Positions 56,801 to 64,000 of a stretch of DNA of 64,000 bases are shown here, in pieces. The notes beneath the pieces were generated by a model. It was not told the DNA's origin and searched no databases. It worked only from the letters and a program-made list of their open reading frames with translations. Both the position numbers and the translations under genes were made by a program. Source of the DNA: Planctomycetota bacterium (GTDB lineage Bacteria > Planctomycetota > Phycisphaerae > WQYP01); contig JAKBMM010000004.1 in the NCBI GenBank assembly GCA_021831565.1, positions 17,120-81,119 on the forward strand, read 5' to 3'. Position 1 is the stretch's first letter. Each line of letters opens with the position of its first letter.

Positions 56801-58266
56801 TGGAGAGCAATCCGACGTTGGGCCGCGCAGGGGTGGCGACGAGTCAGGGACCAGAAGTGAAGCGCCAAAGCGCGACCGTCCACTTACAGCTAAATTCCTT
56901 TGATGCAATTGTGACAGACCCGCCATATTACGATGCAATCCCTTACTCTGACCTGATGGATTATTTCTTTATTTGGCTCCGACGTATCGTGTTCGGCATT
57001 ATGCCCGCGGTCGATTCCGCTTTCTCACGGCCGCTCTCACCAAAGTGGGACCAGGACCAGAACGATGGCGAACTAATTGACGACTGTAGCCGTCATAACA
57101 ATGACGCCGCAAAAAGTAAGCAGGTCTACGAAGATGGTATGGCCGCAGTCTTCGTGCAGTGCTTAAATGCTCTAAAGCCCAACGGACGCTTGGTGATAGT
57201 CTTTGCAAACAAGCAACCCGATGCATGGGAAACATTGGTTTCAGCGATCATTCGCTCCGGTTTTGTCGCCGATGGTAGTTGGCCAATCCAGACTGAACAG
57301 GCAGCCCGCATGCGGGCACAGTCGTCGGCTGCGCTGGCGTCTTCCGTCTGGCTGGTAGCGCGAAAACGCCCAGAAAATGCCCGCCCCGGCTGGGATAACA
57401 AAGTTTTGGAAGAAATGCGGGCCAACATCGCCACGAAACTGCGCGATTTCTGGGATGCCGGCATTCGTGGGCCGGACTTTGTCTGGGCGGCCACCGGCCC
57501 GGCGCTCGAAGCGTACAGCAAGCACCCAGTGGTGCGCAAGGCCGATGAACCAAACGCCACCATGAGCGTCGGCGAGTTTCTCACCCATGTTCGCCGCATG
57601 GTCGTGGATTACATTATCGGCCAGGTGCTCGGCGGTAGCCATCCGAGCCGCGACCGTGAGGGAGTGGAAATTCCCGCAGATCGTTTGGATGAGGTCACCG
57701 CTTACTATCTGTTGCACCGCAACGATTTTGGCATGGACGAAGCGCCCGTGGGGGCGTGCATACTTTATGCCACCGCCTGCGGGCTTTCCGATACGGAACT
57801 TGAAAAAACATGGGACGTGCTGAATAGGAGCGGCGCCGAAGATGACGATCCGAGCCGCGACGGTAACGGAGCGGCAGACCTTGATCCCGCCCAGGACGAA
57901 GACATGCCATCCGGCTCCACGGGCCAGCAAATCAAACTCAAAGCCTGGACCCAGCGGCATGGAAAGAGCATGGGTTACGAAGCGCCGGCCGGCCGAGCCA
58001 TTCCGCTGATCGACCGCATCCACCGGCTGATGCACTTGTGGAAGCAGGGGGACGTGCATAAGGTAGATGAATATCTTGATGCGTCCGCCTTGCGCAAGAA
58101 CGAGCTTTTCAGGCGGGTGGTACAATCGCTGATCGAGCTGTCGGAAAACAGCGAGCGATCGATTCTGGAAAGCATCAGCAACCATGTCGGGGCCAAGGGA
58201 GCGCGGCGCGAAACCGGACCGGAGTTATTTGCGAACGCGAGTGATGAAGAAGGGGCCGGTGAGTGA
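53869..58266 (+). CDS. DUF1156 DNA methylase carrying in-frame REP-like repeats and a transposase domain
   Basis: RLIEHAFPLKQTSLDSVHEKNVRHGHISTLHIWPARRPLAACRA; DPFAGGGAIPLEAMRLG; DAIVTDPPYYDAIPYSDLMDYF. Confidence 0.92.
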   Translation: MTDFPRLIEHAFPLKQTSLDSVHEKNVRHGHISTLHIWPARRPLAACRAALIATLLPDPGTPEKRRQLCEKIGGRIVKKIERKKMPNGQTVERVKEETEGGILHWGRETENAADLEWFRQEIKKAYGGRAPKVLDPFAGGGAIPLEAMRLGCEATAVDINPVAWFILKCTLEYPQKFAGKSWPLPAFILDNEEFMEAFYKANPRASSVGQASLPANKEKTPLFAQGSSSTTSTDSQHGSIPADLAWHVRAWGQWVLDKARRELARFYPTYAEFELEVKRGGMPLPYDRGSDIGRGSDIGRGSDIGRGNGPIHDGPSRDRKGVASSIRAGNEAATNVPDTGFKLVPLKDDGTPDITALNAEFSKDYLADRRNPRWVAKPTVAYLWARTVKCKNCRAELPLLKTRWLCKKDRKRVLLTMRIPLPYGRGSDSSIPLPYGRGSDSSIPLPDGRGSDCSAGNGPSREENPSRDRQEGANYPPAYLITFTAYGTWLHGRDAGSVDRDHNVPGTVFIEDDETRERAEFQRLKHSPVSFDAPRRDVIERTIREVCGHRGWMLHAVHVRTNHVHAVVTAPTTPERVMNDFKSYATRRMVEAGVFPADTRAWTRHGSTRYLWNMDAVRDACMYVRERQGEALPRGDEEDMPLSGIPLPHGRGSDSSHGADIGCGADSSRGSDIGRGADSSHGADISRGADNSREVDAGCGSGPSRDREGAANYSDSSAGSGPSRNENPSRKENPSRDREGAVSSIFGIQTDVPVQGGNAAQKREHDKRIGAGTMSRSGATCPCCGTINTMEDIRLEGKAGRIGSVMTAVVVDGQNGKEYRLPTEHELAMAAISEEQIQTAFKDVPFGVPEEPTPKGGGSGAGRAFSVQGYGLMRWRDLFTPRQLVALGTFVAATRAARQAMADSGYSPGWVEAVGAYLACGFDRMLDFNGSTLSWITSVEAIGHTFVRYALPMTWDFCEAVPVNLVRGGWEMCLGAVMESNPTLGRAGVATSQGPEVKRQSATVHLQLNSFDAIVTDPPYYDAIPYSDLMDYFFIWLRRIVFGIMPAVDSAFSRPLSPKWDQDQNDGELIDDCSRHNNDAAKSKQVYEDGMAAVFVQCLNALKPNGRLVIVFANKQPDAWETLVSAIIRSGFVADGSWPIQTEQAARMRAQSSAALASSVWLVARKRPENARPGWDNKVLEEMRANIATKLRDFWDAGIRGPDFVWAATGPALEAYSKHPVVRKADEPNATMSVGEFLTHVRRMVVDYIIGQVLGGSHPSRDREGVEIPADRLDEVTAYYLLHRNDFGMDEAPVGACILYATACGLSDTELEKTWDVLNRSGAEDDDPSRDGNGAADLDPAQDEDMPSGSTGQQIKLKAWTQRHGKSMGYEAPAGRAIPLIDRIHRLMHLWKQGDVHKVDEYLDASALRKNELFRRVVQSLIELSENSERSILESISNHVGAKGARRETGPELFANASDEEGAGE
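54715..54835. repeat. 26-bp inverted repeat pair flanking three 18-bp direct units
   Basis: Left 54715-54740 and right 54810-54835 complementary except 2 positions; GGCTCGGATATCGGTCGC x3 at 54733-54786. Confidence 0.95.
55123..55287. repeat. REP-like cluster upstream of the embedded transposase: three 36-bp direct units plus inverse units
   Basis: ATACCGCTCCCTTATGGTCGCGGCTCGGATAGTAGC at 55123, 55159, variant at 55195; GGTCCGAGCCGCGAGGAAAATCCGAGCCGCGACCGTCAGGAAGGGG. Confidence 0.95.
55288..55800 (+). mobile_element. in-frame Y1/REP-associated (IS200-like) transposase domain inside the DUF1156 ORF
   Basis: YLITFTAYGTWLHGRDAGSVDRDHN...HAVHVRTNHVHAVVTAPTTPERVMNDFKSYATRRM...AWTRHGSTRYLWNMDAVRDACMYVRERQG; HxH at 55555-55563, Tyr codon 55618-55620. 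Confidence 0.88.
55801..56093. repeat. REP-like cluster downstream of the embedded transposase
   Basis: ATACCGCTCCCTCACGGTCGCGGCTCGGATAGTAGT..., many (G)CGCGGATA(G/T)TAGT/GGT units, then inverse CCGAGCCGCGACCGTGAGGGAGCGG twice. Confidence 0.95.
57641..57667. repeat. single in-frame REP-like unit
   Basis: ATCCGAGCCGCGACCGTGAGGGAGTGG encoding PSRDREGV. Confidence 0.92.
57848..57874. repeat. single in-frame REP-like unit
   Basis: ATCCGAGCCGCGACGGTAACGGAGCGG encoding PSRDGNGA. Confidence 0.9.
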
Positions 58267-59489
58267 TGAGCTATCGTACTATCGAGAAGAATCGCACTTC
58301 CCCCAAGAGCATCGTCGTGGCCGCTAGTGACTATGGCCGGCTGATATCCGACATATCCGGCCTTTTGGAGCAGGCCCGACGTGGAGCGGCGCGGTCGGTC
58401 AACGCGATTCTGACGGCGACCTACTGGGAAATAGGCCGGCGCATCGTGGAGCATGAACAGTGCGGCGCGGCCAGAGCGGATTATGGGGAGAGGATGCTGC
58501 CACGTTTGGCCGCTGATCTGACGGCCAGACATGGCCGGGGGTTCTCCCAGCGGAACATTGAGCAGATGCGAGCCTTCTACCTTGGTTGGGAGATTGCGCA
58601 GACACCGTCTGCGCAATTCGAGGCAAGAGTGAAATTACCGATAGAATCGGGAGAATTGGTGCTGGCAAAGGGCCAGCCACCGGTTGGACAAACTCTGATT
58701 ACGCAGACACCGTCTGCGAAATTGAGCCAACCGCCGATTCCGGCCGCTTTCCCACTTTCTTGGTCCCACTACACACGACTGCTGTCCGTGGATAAGCCCC
58801 AGGCCCGCCTCTTCTACGAAAGCGAGGCGATTCGCGGTGGATGGTCGGTCCGCCAACTGGACCGACAGATCGGCACGCAGTTCTTTGAACGCACGGTGCA
58901 TTCCAAACGCCAGGCGGTGATGCTGGCCCGCGGCCAACAGGCCCGGCCGGAAGATGTGGTGACGGTGGAAGACGAGGTACGCAGCCCGTATCTACTGGAG
59001 TTCCTGAACCTCAAGGACGAGTACAGCGAGAGCGAACTAGAGGAAGCGCTGGTGCGTCACCTGGAGACGTTCCTGCTGGAGCTTGGGGCGGGGTTCACCT
59101 TCGTCGCTCGGCAGAGGAGGATTCGCGTCGGCAACGAATGGTATCGCATCGACCTGCTGCTGTTCCATCGACGGCTGCGATGCCTGATAGTGATCGACCT
59201 GAAGATCGGCAAGTTCACCCATGCCGACGCTGGCCAGATGAACCTGTACCTGAACTACCTCCACGAGCACATGATGGAGCCCGGCGAGAATGAGCCGGCG
59301 GGTCTGATTCTTTGCAGTGCGAAGGATGACGCAGTGGTTCACTACGCGATGGGTGGGATTAAGGCGAAGGTCTTCGCTTCCCAGTACCTAACCGTGTTGC
59401 CGGACACGGAAACCCTACGGCAAGAGATTCTCAAGACGCAACATGCCCTCGAAATGCGGGCGGCGATGAAAGGACAAAGTCATGGCTAA
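58263..59489 (+). CDS. DUF1016 (YhcG-like) PDDEXK nuclease domain protein
   Basis: SVNAILTATYWEIGRRIVEHEQ; FSQRNIEQMRAFY; YRIDLLLFHRRLRCLIVIDLKIGKFTHADAGQMNLYLNYL. Confidence 0.9.
   Translation: MMSYRTIEKNRTSPKSIVVAASDYGRLISDISGLLEQARRGAARSVNAILTATYWEIGRRIVEHEQCGAARADYGERMLPRLAADLTARHGRGFSQRNIEQMRAFYLGWEIAQTPSAQFEARVKLPIESGELVLAKGQPPVGQTLITQTPSAKLSQPPIPAAFPLSWSHYTRLLSVDKPQARLFYESEAIRGGWSVRQLDRQIGTQFFERTVHSKRQAVMLARGQQARPEDVVTVEDEVRSPYLLEFLNLKDEYSESELEEALVRHLETFLLELGAGFTFVARQRRIRVGNEWYRIDLLLFHRRLRCLIVIDLKIGKFTHADAGQMNLYLNYLHEHMMEPGENEPAGLILCSAKDDAVVHYAMGGIKAKVFASQYLTVLPDTETLRQEILKTQHALEMRAAMKGQSHG
58593..58617. repeat. perfect palindrome, copy 1 (11-bp arms, 3-nt loop)
   Basis: ATTGCGCAGAC-ACC-GTCTGCGCAAT. 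Confidence 0.95.
58698..58722. repeat. near-perfect palindrome, copy 2 (one arm mismatch)
   Basis: ATTACGCAGAC-ACC-GTCTGCGAAAT. Confidence 0.92.
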
Positions 59490-62400
59490 GCTTTCTTGGA
59501 AACCCTGGCATGACGTGGTGAAACTGCGGGCGGATTTGCAGTCCGGCGAGTTGCCGCTGCACCTTTTCGCGGCCGATTTGTATGAAGTCATGATGCAGGG
59601 TGGCAAACTGCCGATCTACGAAGACCCGATCAGCTTCTTCGCCCTGACCTATCCGACGCATAACCTGAGAAACCTGGCCCGCGACGTGGTGCTGCGGCTG
59701 GCCGGACAAAATGACAAAGCTGTGCGCCAACTTGAACTGACCTATGGCGGCGGCAAAACGCATACGCTCATCATGCTGCGCCACCTGGTCAACGACCCGA
59801 CAAAACTCCCAGACGTGCCGGCGGTCCAGGAATTTGAACAAACCATTGGCATGACGCCCCCGAAGGCGCGCGTGGCCGCCCTGTGTTTTGACAAAGTGGA
59901 TGTGGAAATCGGCTGCGATGTGCGCTCACCTGATGGAAAAATCAGGCGACTCAAATACCCCTGGAGCATCCTGGCGTTTCAGATCGCCGGCGATGCGGGA
60001 CTGAAGCTGCTGCACCCGGAGGGGCGGGCCGAGGAGCGGCGCACGCCGCCGGCCGAGCCGACGCTGGCCGGCCTGCTGGCTTTGCCGGCCATGGACAAAT
60101 TGTCCACGCTGGTGCTGGTGGATGAGGTGTTGCTGTATGCCAAGGTCAAGGTGCGTTCCGATCCAGGCTGGCTGGATTTGCTAAGTTCGTTTTTCCAGTA
60201 CCTCACACAAGCGGCGGCCAAGGTGCCGCGCTGCTGTATTGTGGCTTCGCTGCTCTCCAGCGAGCCAAAGGACCAGGCGGATGAATTGGGCAAACGAATT
60301 GTCTCGGAACTTTATGACATATTTCAGCGCCAACGGGAAGAGGCGGTACAACCGGTTGAAAAAGGTGACGTGGCCGAGGTGCTCCGCCGGCGGCTGCTGG
60401 ATACATCATCGATTCAGAACCGGCAGATCTGGCGAGGGCATGTGATTGCGGCGATCAAGGGGATTGCCAACCTTGATGAGCAGACCGCCAAGGCCGGTGC
60501 CGCCGAGGAAGACCGCTTTCTGGCCAGTTTCCCGTTTCATCCGGAACTGACGGACGTATTTTATTCCAAATGGTCCGCCGGCATTGAACGGTTTCAAAAG
60601 ACGCGCGGGGTTCTGCGAACATTTGCGTTGGCGCTACGCGAAGCGGAAAAATGGGATGAAAGCCCTTTGATCGGGCCGGCGGTTTTTCTCAATGCGCCGG
60701 AAATGCAAGGACTTTCCGAAGCGGCACGTGAATTGGTCGCCATCGCAGACACGATCGCGGTTGACGGTCAGGCGAACCGTTGGACGGGCATTCTGGAGGC
60801 CGAACTGAATTGCGCCGGCCAAGTTGAAGCGGAATCAATGGGGCTGAAGCTGCGGGAAATCCAGCAGGCTGTAATGACGACCTTCTTGCATTCTCAGCCA
60901 ACGGGCCGCAGCGCCAAAACACGCGATCTACTGCTTTTGGTTGGGCCATGCCGGCCGGACAGAATTGAGTTGGAAAAGGCTTTGATTCGCTGGGCACACA
61001 GCAGCTACTGGCTGGATGACGCCAATCTGCCGGAAAATGACGATCGCTTGCCGGATCAATGGCGGCTGGGAAATCGGCCCAACTTAACGCAAATGCAGGC
61101 GGCGGCGGCCGGACAGTTCTCCGCCGAGTTGATACGGGCCCGGCTGTTGGAAGAAATTCCCCGCGTCCGGGGTCTTTTCAGCGGGGCGTCCGCGGCGGGC
61201 GTGCGCGTGCATACGCTGCCCGCCAGACCGCGGGATGTCGAAGACGATGGGCTGTTTCATTACGCCATCATGCCGCCGACCGCCGCATCAGATTCAGGCA
61301 AGCCGAGCGCCGAAGCCAGGCGATTTCTGGATGAGAAGACTGGACCTGACAACCCGCGTGTGTTCCGCAACGCGGTTCTATTACTTGTTCCTTCGCGCGA
61401 TGGGTTGGGTTTGGCCGAAGCAGCCGTGCGTGATTTTTTGGCCTGGGAGAAAGTGCGCCAAGACTTGGCGCCGGGTGGCAGCGGAGAAACAGCAGCAACA
61501 GGGACAGTTGACATCGCGCGGATGGAAACACTGCGCATCAACCTGGAGAAAGCCAAGCGCCGCGTGCCGGAAGCGATTTGCCAGGCTTGGTGCATTGTGG
61601 TGACGGTATCGGAAAAGAATGAAGCCCAGGCATTCAAGATTACGGTGACGCAAGACGGTCATTTTGAAACGATCAAGCGGGATAACCGCTCGCGTGTGAA
61701 AGATACGCCGGTAACAGCGGATGCATTATTGCCCGGTGGGCCGTACAGCTTGTGGAAACAGGGCGAAACCAGCCGGCGGGTGAAGGACTTGGCCGGCGCC
61801 TTTGCGCAGCTTCCGCACCTGCCCAAGATGCTCAAATCGCAGGCGATTGTGGACACGCTGGTGGATGGTTGCGTGCAGGGGGCCTTCGTACTGCGCCTTA
61901 CGCGGCCGGATCGCACGTTCCGCACATGGTGGCGCTGCCGCCCTGATGATACCGCGCTGGCGGATCCGGCGATGGAATTGGTGCTTCCAGAGGCGGCAGA
62001 GTTGGCGGAGATTCCCGGCGAACTGCTGGCGCCGGGTATTTTGCCGGGACTCTGGTCGGGCGGCGAATTGAGTGTCCAGACGGTTCTGGATTATTTCCGC
62101 GGCGGCAAATCGGTGCAGGTGGATAAAGGGGGCTTCACCGACGCGGTTCCGGTTCCAAAGGCGGCGGCTCAAGTCGTGAATTCGGCAATCGAAGCGGCCG
62201 TAGCCAGTGGCAAAGTCTGGTTGCTTTCCGGTCCGGCGAGCCTGCTGGGCGAACCGATTCCCGCAGGCGTGTTAAGCTCGGCGGCCTTATTGCGCATACC
62301 TCCGGAGCCGATTTCGGCGGCGGCGATCCTGCCGGAAAATCTGCCCGTGGCATGGCAAGGCGGCGTCACGACGGCTCTGGCAATTCTGACGGCACTTTCG

Positions 62401-62826
62401 CAGAAAGCGGGGCGGAATCTCCCCTGGAAGGCGGCGCGTGACGTGATTGGCGGAGCGCTGCAGGCAAGGTTCATCGAATTAGCCGACGGTTCTGCGGCCT
62501 GGCCTTGTGAATTGCCCGCGGCGCAAGGAGTGAAGCTGAAAGTTTGCTCCAGTCGGAGCGCTGCCTCGACCTCGTCCGGCGGCGCGAATACCGTACCCCC
62601 GGCTGCGCAGGTACGAATGGTGTCCGCAGATTTTGAGCCTTCACAAGTGCAGGATTTGGCCGAATTGATTCCCGATCTCTTGGCTGTCAGCGCCAATGCC
62701 GGAGTTGCGTTAAAGTTCCACGTGCGGCTTGAGATTGGCGATGGCGGAAAATCTCCAGGTGATGATGTCCTCAAAGCACTCAACAAAGTGCTTGAACAAT
62801 TGGGAGAGGATTTTCGTCTGGATTAA
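59482..62826 (+). CDS. DUF499 ATPase (defence-associated family)
   Basis: VKLRADLQSGELPLHLFAADLYEVM; QLELTYGGGKTHTLIMLRHLV; STLVLVDEVLLYA. Confidence 0.88.
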   Translation: MAKLSWKPWHDVVKLRADLQSGELPLHLFAADLYEVMMQGGKLPIYEDPISFFALTYPTHNLRNLARDVVLRLAGQNDKAVRQLELTYGGGKTHTLIMLRHLVNDPTKLPDVPAVQEFEQTIGMTPPKARVAALCFDKVDVEIGCDVRSPDGKIRRLKYPWSILAFQIAGDAGLKLLHPEGRAEERRTPPAEPTLAGLLALPAMDKLSTLVLVDEVLLYAKVKVRSDPGWLDLLSSFFQYLTQAAAKVPRCCIVASLLSSEPKDQADELGKRIVSELYDIFQRQREEAVQPVEKGDVAEVLRRRLLDTSSIQNRQIWRGHVIAAIKGIANLDEQTAKAGAAEEDRFLASFPFHPELTDVFYSKWSAGIERFQKTRGVLRTFALALREAEKWDESPLIGPAVFLNAPEMQGLSEAARELVAIADTIAVDGQANRWTGILEAELNCAGQVEAESMGLKLREIQQAVMTTFLHSQPTGRSAKTRDLLLLVGPCRPDRIELEKALIRWAHSSYWLDDANLPENDDRLPDQWRLGNRPNLTQMQAAAAGQFSAELIRARLLEEIPRVRGLFSGASAAGVRVHTLPARPRDVEDDGLFHYAIMPPTAASDSGKPSAEARRFLDEKTGPDNPRVFRNAVLLLVPSRDGLGLAEAAVRDFLAWEKVRQDLAPGGSGETAATGTVDIARMETLRINLEKAKRRVPEAICQAWCIVVTVSEKNEAQAFKITVTQDGHFETIKRDNRSRVKDTPVTADALLPGGPYSLWKQGETSRRVKDLAGAFAQLPHLPKMLKSQAIVDTLVDGCVQGAFVLRLTRPDRTFRTWWRCRPDDTALADPAMELVLPEAAELAEIPGELLAPGILPGLWSGGELSVQTVLDYFRGGKSVQVDKGGFTDAVPVPKAAAQVVNSAIEAAVASGKVWLLSGPASLLGEPIPAGVLSSAALLRIPPEPISAAAILPENLPVAWQGGVTTALAILTALSQKAGRNLPWKAARDVIGGALQARFIELADGSAAWPCELPAAQGVKLKVCSSRSAASTSSGGANTVPPAAQVRMVSADFEPSQVQDLAELIPDLLAVSANAGVALKFHVRLEIGDGGKSPGDDVLKALNKVLEQLGEDFRLD

Positions 62827-62863
62827 AGCCCAGGCATTTTTGTCGGCGACGGCGGAGGCGCGC

Positions 62864-63598
62864 TTACACGCTGCTCTTGGAAAGAGTGGAGCGACTCGAA
62901 CCAATGAGACAAGACAAAACAGGCTCCAACTCGGCGGCGATGATGGTGTGGGCCTGCGAATTGGGGTGCACGCCATCCGGGCTCGAAACGGTCAGGGGTG
63001 GTTGGCGGCTCAAGGCCGTGCCATAGGAGACAAACGGGCAATCGACGGCGCGGGCGATCTGTTCAGCCGCCAGACGATATTCAACAAGTCCGGCGTCGGA
63101 CACGGGCTGGCCGCCATGCGCGGCAATCAGGGCGGTCACATTTTTGCCGCTTAGCATCGAAAGATAAGGACCGCGCAAAGCCAGGCAATGGTTGGGCATA
63201 TCGGTGAGAATCGGGGTGGCGCCGAAATCTAAAACCTTCTGGACCAGCACCTGAAGATTGTTTGTGTAATGCTCCAGCGATACCCGGCTGCGGACAATGC
63301 GCCCCTGGCTGATGACAAACCGTTTCCATTGCACGTCCACGTCGTTGCCACCGAGCATCAGCAGAGCCATCGTCGGTTGGTGTTGTCGCAGCAGGCCGTC
63401 GATCAAACGCAACGCCTCCGTGGTGGTGCGGTGAATTTCCGCATCCATGCGAATGTCCAGATGGGGCAGCTTTTCGCGCAGGATGTCCACGTAGCAGCGA
63501 TCCACAAACGCGTCGATCTGCTCGCCACGTAGTTGGGCGACCCCCAGCGTGATGCTGTCTCCGACAATCAGCAGCCGCGCCGCAGTTCGTCTGAACAT
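62864..63598 (-). CDS. SGNH/GDSL-type hydrolase
   Basis: LLIVGDSITLG; ALLMLGGNDVD; SPDGVHPNSQAH. Confidence 0.85.
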   Translation of the reverse strand: MFRRTAARLLIVGDSITLGVAQLRGEQIDAFVDRCYVDILREKLPHLDIRMDAEIHRTTTEALRLIDGLLRQHQPTMALLMLGGNDVDVQWKRFVISQGRIVRSRVSLEHYTNNLQVLVQKVLDFGATPILTDMPNHCLALRGPYLSMLSGKNVTALIAAHGGQPVSDAGLVEYRLAAEQIARAVDCPFVSYGTALSRQPPLTVSSPDGVHPNSQAHTIIAAELEPVLSCLIGSSRSTLSKSSV

Positions 63599-63608
63599 GT
63601 GTCAGCTC

Positions 63609-64000
63609 CTACTTGACCACAAGTGCGGCCGCCGGGCCGTCCCGGGTGGCGGACCCATGACCGTCATTATCATAGCGTAGATCAACCAGACGTTTGAGTT
63701 TGCGGCTCGTGCGCAGCTCCGCGGGCGCATCGATCAACACACGCAACTGGAATATTCCCAGGGCAAGATTCTTCATCAAATCAGGGTATTGGGTGGCGGC
63801 GCGGGCGAGAATTTCCCGGCGCAGTTCTTCGTGGTCCAACCGCAGAGATTCCACGTGGATTTCCATCACCTCTCGCAGGTTCTGGAGGCGGAGAACCACC
63901 TGCCAATCGCGCGTCAAGCCGGCAACGCCGGCCAGGATATTCTCGAACATCAGCGGATACAGATTGCCGCCGCCGGCCACAACGATTTCATCCCGGCGTC
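63609..64000 (-). CDS. phenylacetate-CoA ligase/AMP-ligase-like protein, C-terminal part (5' end off window)
   Basis: Frame open to window end: RRDEIVVAGGGNLYPLMFENILAGVAGLTRDWQVVL; last domain pattern of PaaK-like ligases. Confidence 0.5.
   Translation of the reverse strand, partial: RRDEIVVAGGGNLYPLMFENILAGVAGLTRDWQVVLRLQNLREVMEIHVESLRLDHEELRREILARAATQYPDLMKNLALGIFQLRVLIDAPAELRTSRKLKRLVDLRYDNDGHGSATRDGPAAALVVK

Noticed and set aside
54691-56883. Minus-strand ORFs 54691-55341 and 55615-56883 as genes
   Set aside because: They are antisense to the DUF1156 methylase; openness is due to stop-poor palindromic repeats and high GC.
1-64000. tRNA/rRNA genes and riboswitches
   Set aside because: None recognised by eye; a tRNAscan/Infernal run would be needed to exclude them.

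Overview
GC-rich bacterial chromosomal window; gene content and style suggest Planctomycetota or a relative (inference only). About 0-44.7 kb is mostly housekeeping and ordinary accessory genes: acpS, cdsA, tsf-pyrH-frr, rex, an arsR-arsC-acr3-arsM operon, a TetR/EmrA/EmrB/TolC-type efflux operon, an ECF sigma operon, rsmE, an RsbW/STAS pair, dapA, a peroxiredoxin, phoH2, and dnaN with a DUF721/DciA-like gene. It also holds a small phage neck/tail remnant (~5.9-8.5 kb) and TA-like debris (~0-2 kb). The most interesting part is a tightly overlapping defence-type operon at ~45-62.8 kb. It comprises a divergent DUF4365-TPR protein, an XRE-HTH/SNF2 helicase/DUF3883 protein, a UvrD-like helicase, an Abi_C (HEPN-like) protein, a DUF1156 DNA methylase, a DUF1016/PDDEXK protein and a DUF499 ATPase. 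Inside the DUF1156 methylase gene, a complete Y1/REP-associated-type transposase domain (HUH motif and Tyr present) sits in frame without interrupting the ORF, flanked on both sides by clusters of palindromic repeats. Copies of the same repeat occur, all in frame, in the SNF2 helicase gene and elsewhere in the methylase gene, and I did not see them in the other ~45 kb. A second, unrelated palindrome pair lies in frame in the DUF1016 gene. Family assignments come from motif recognition by eye; no database search was run.
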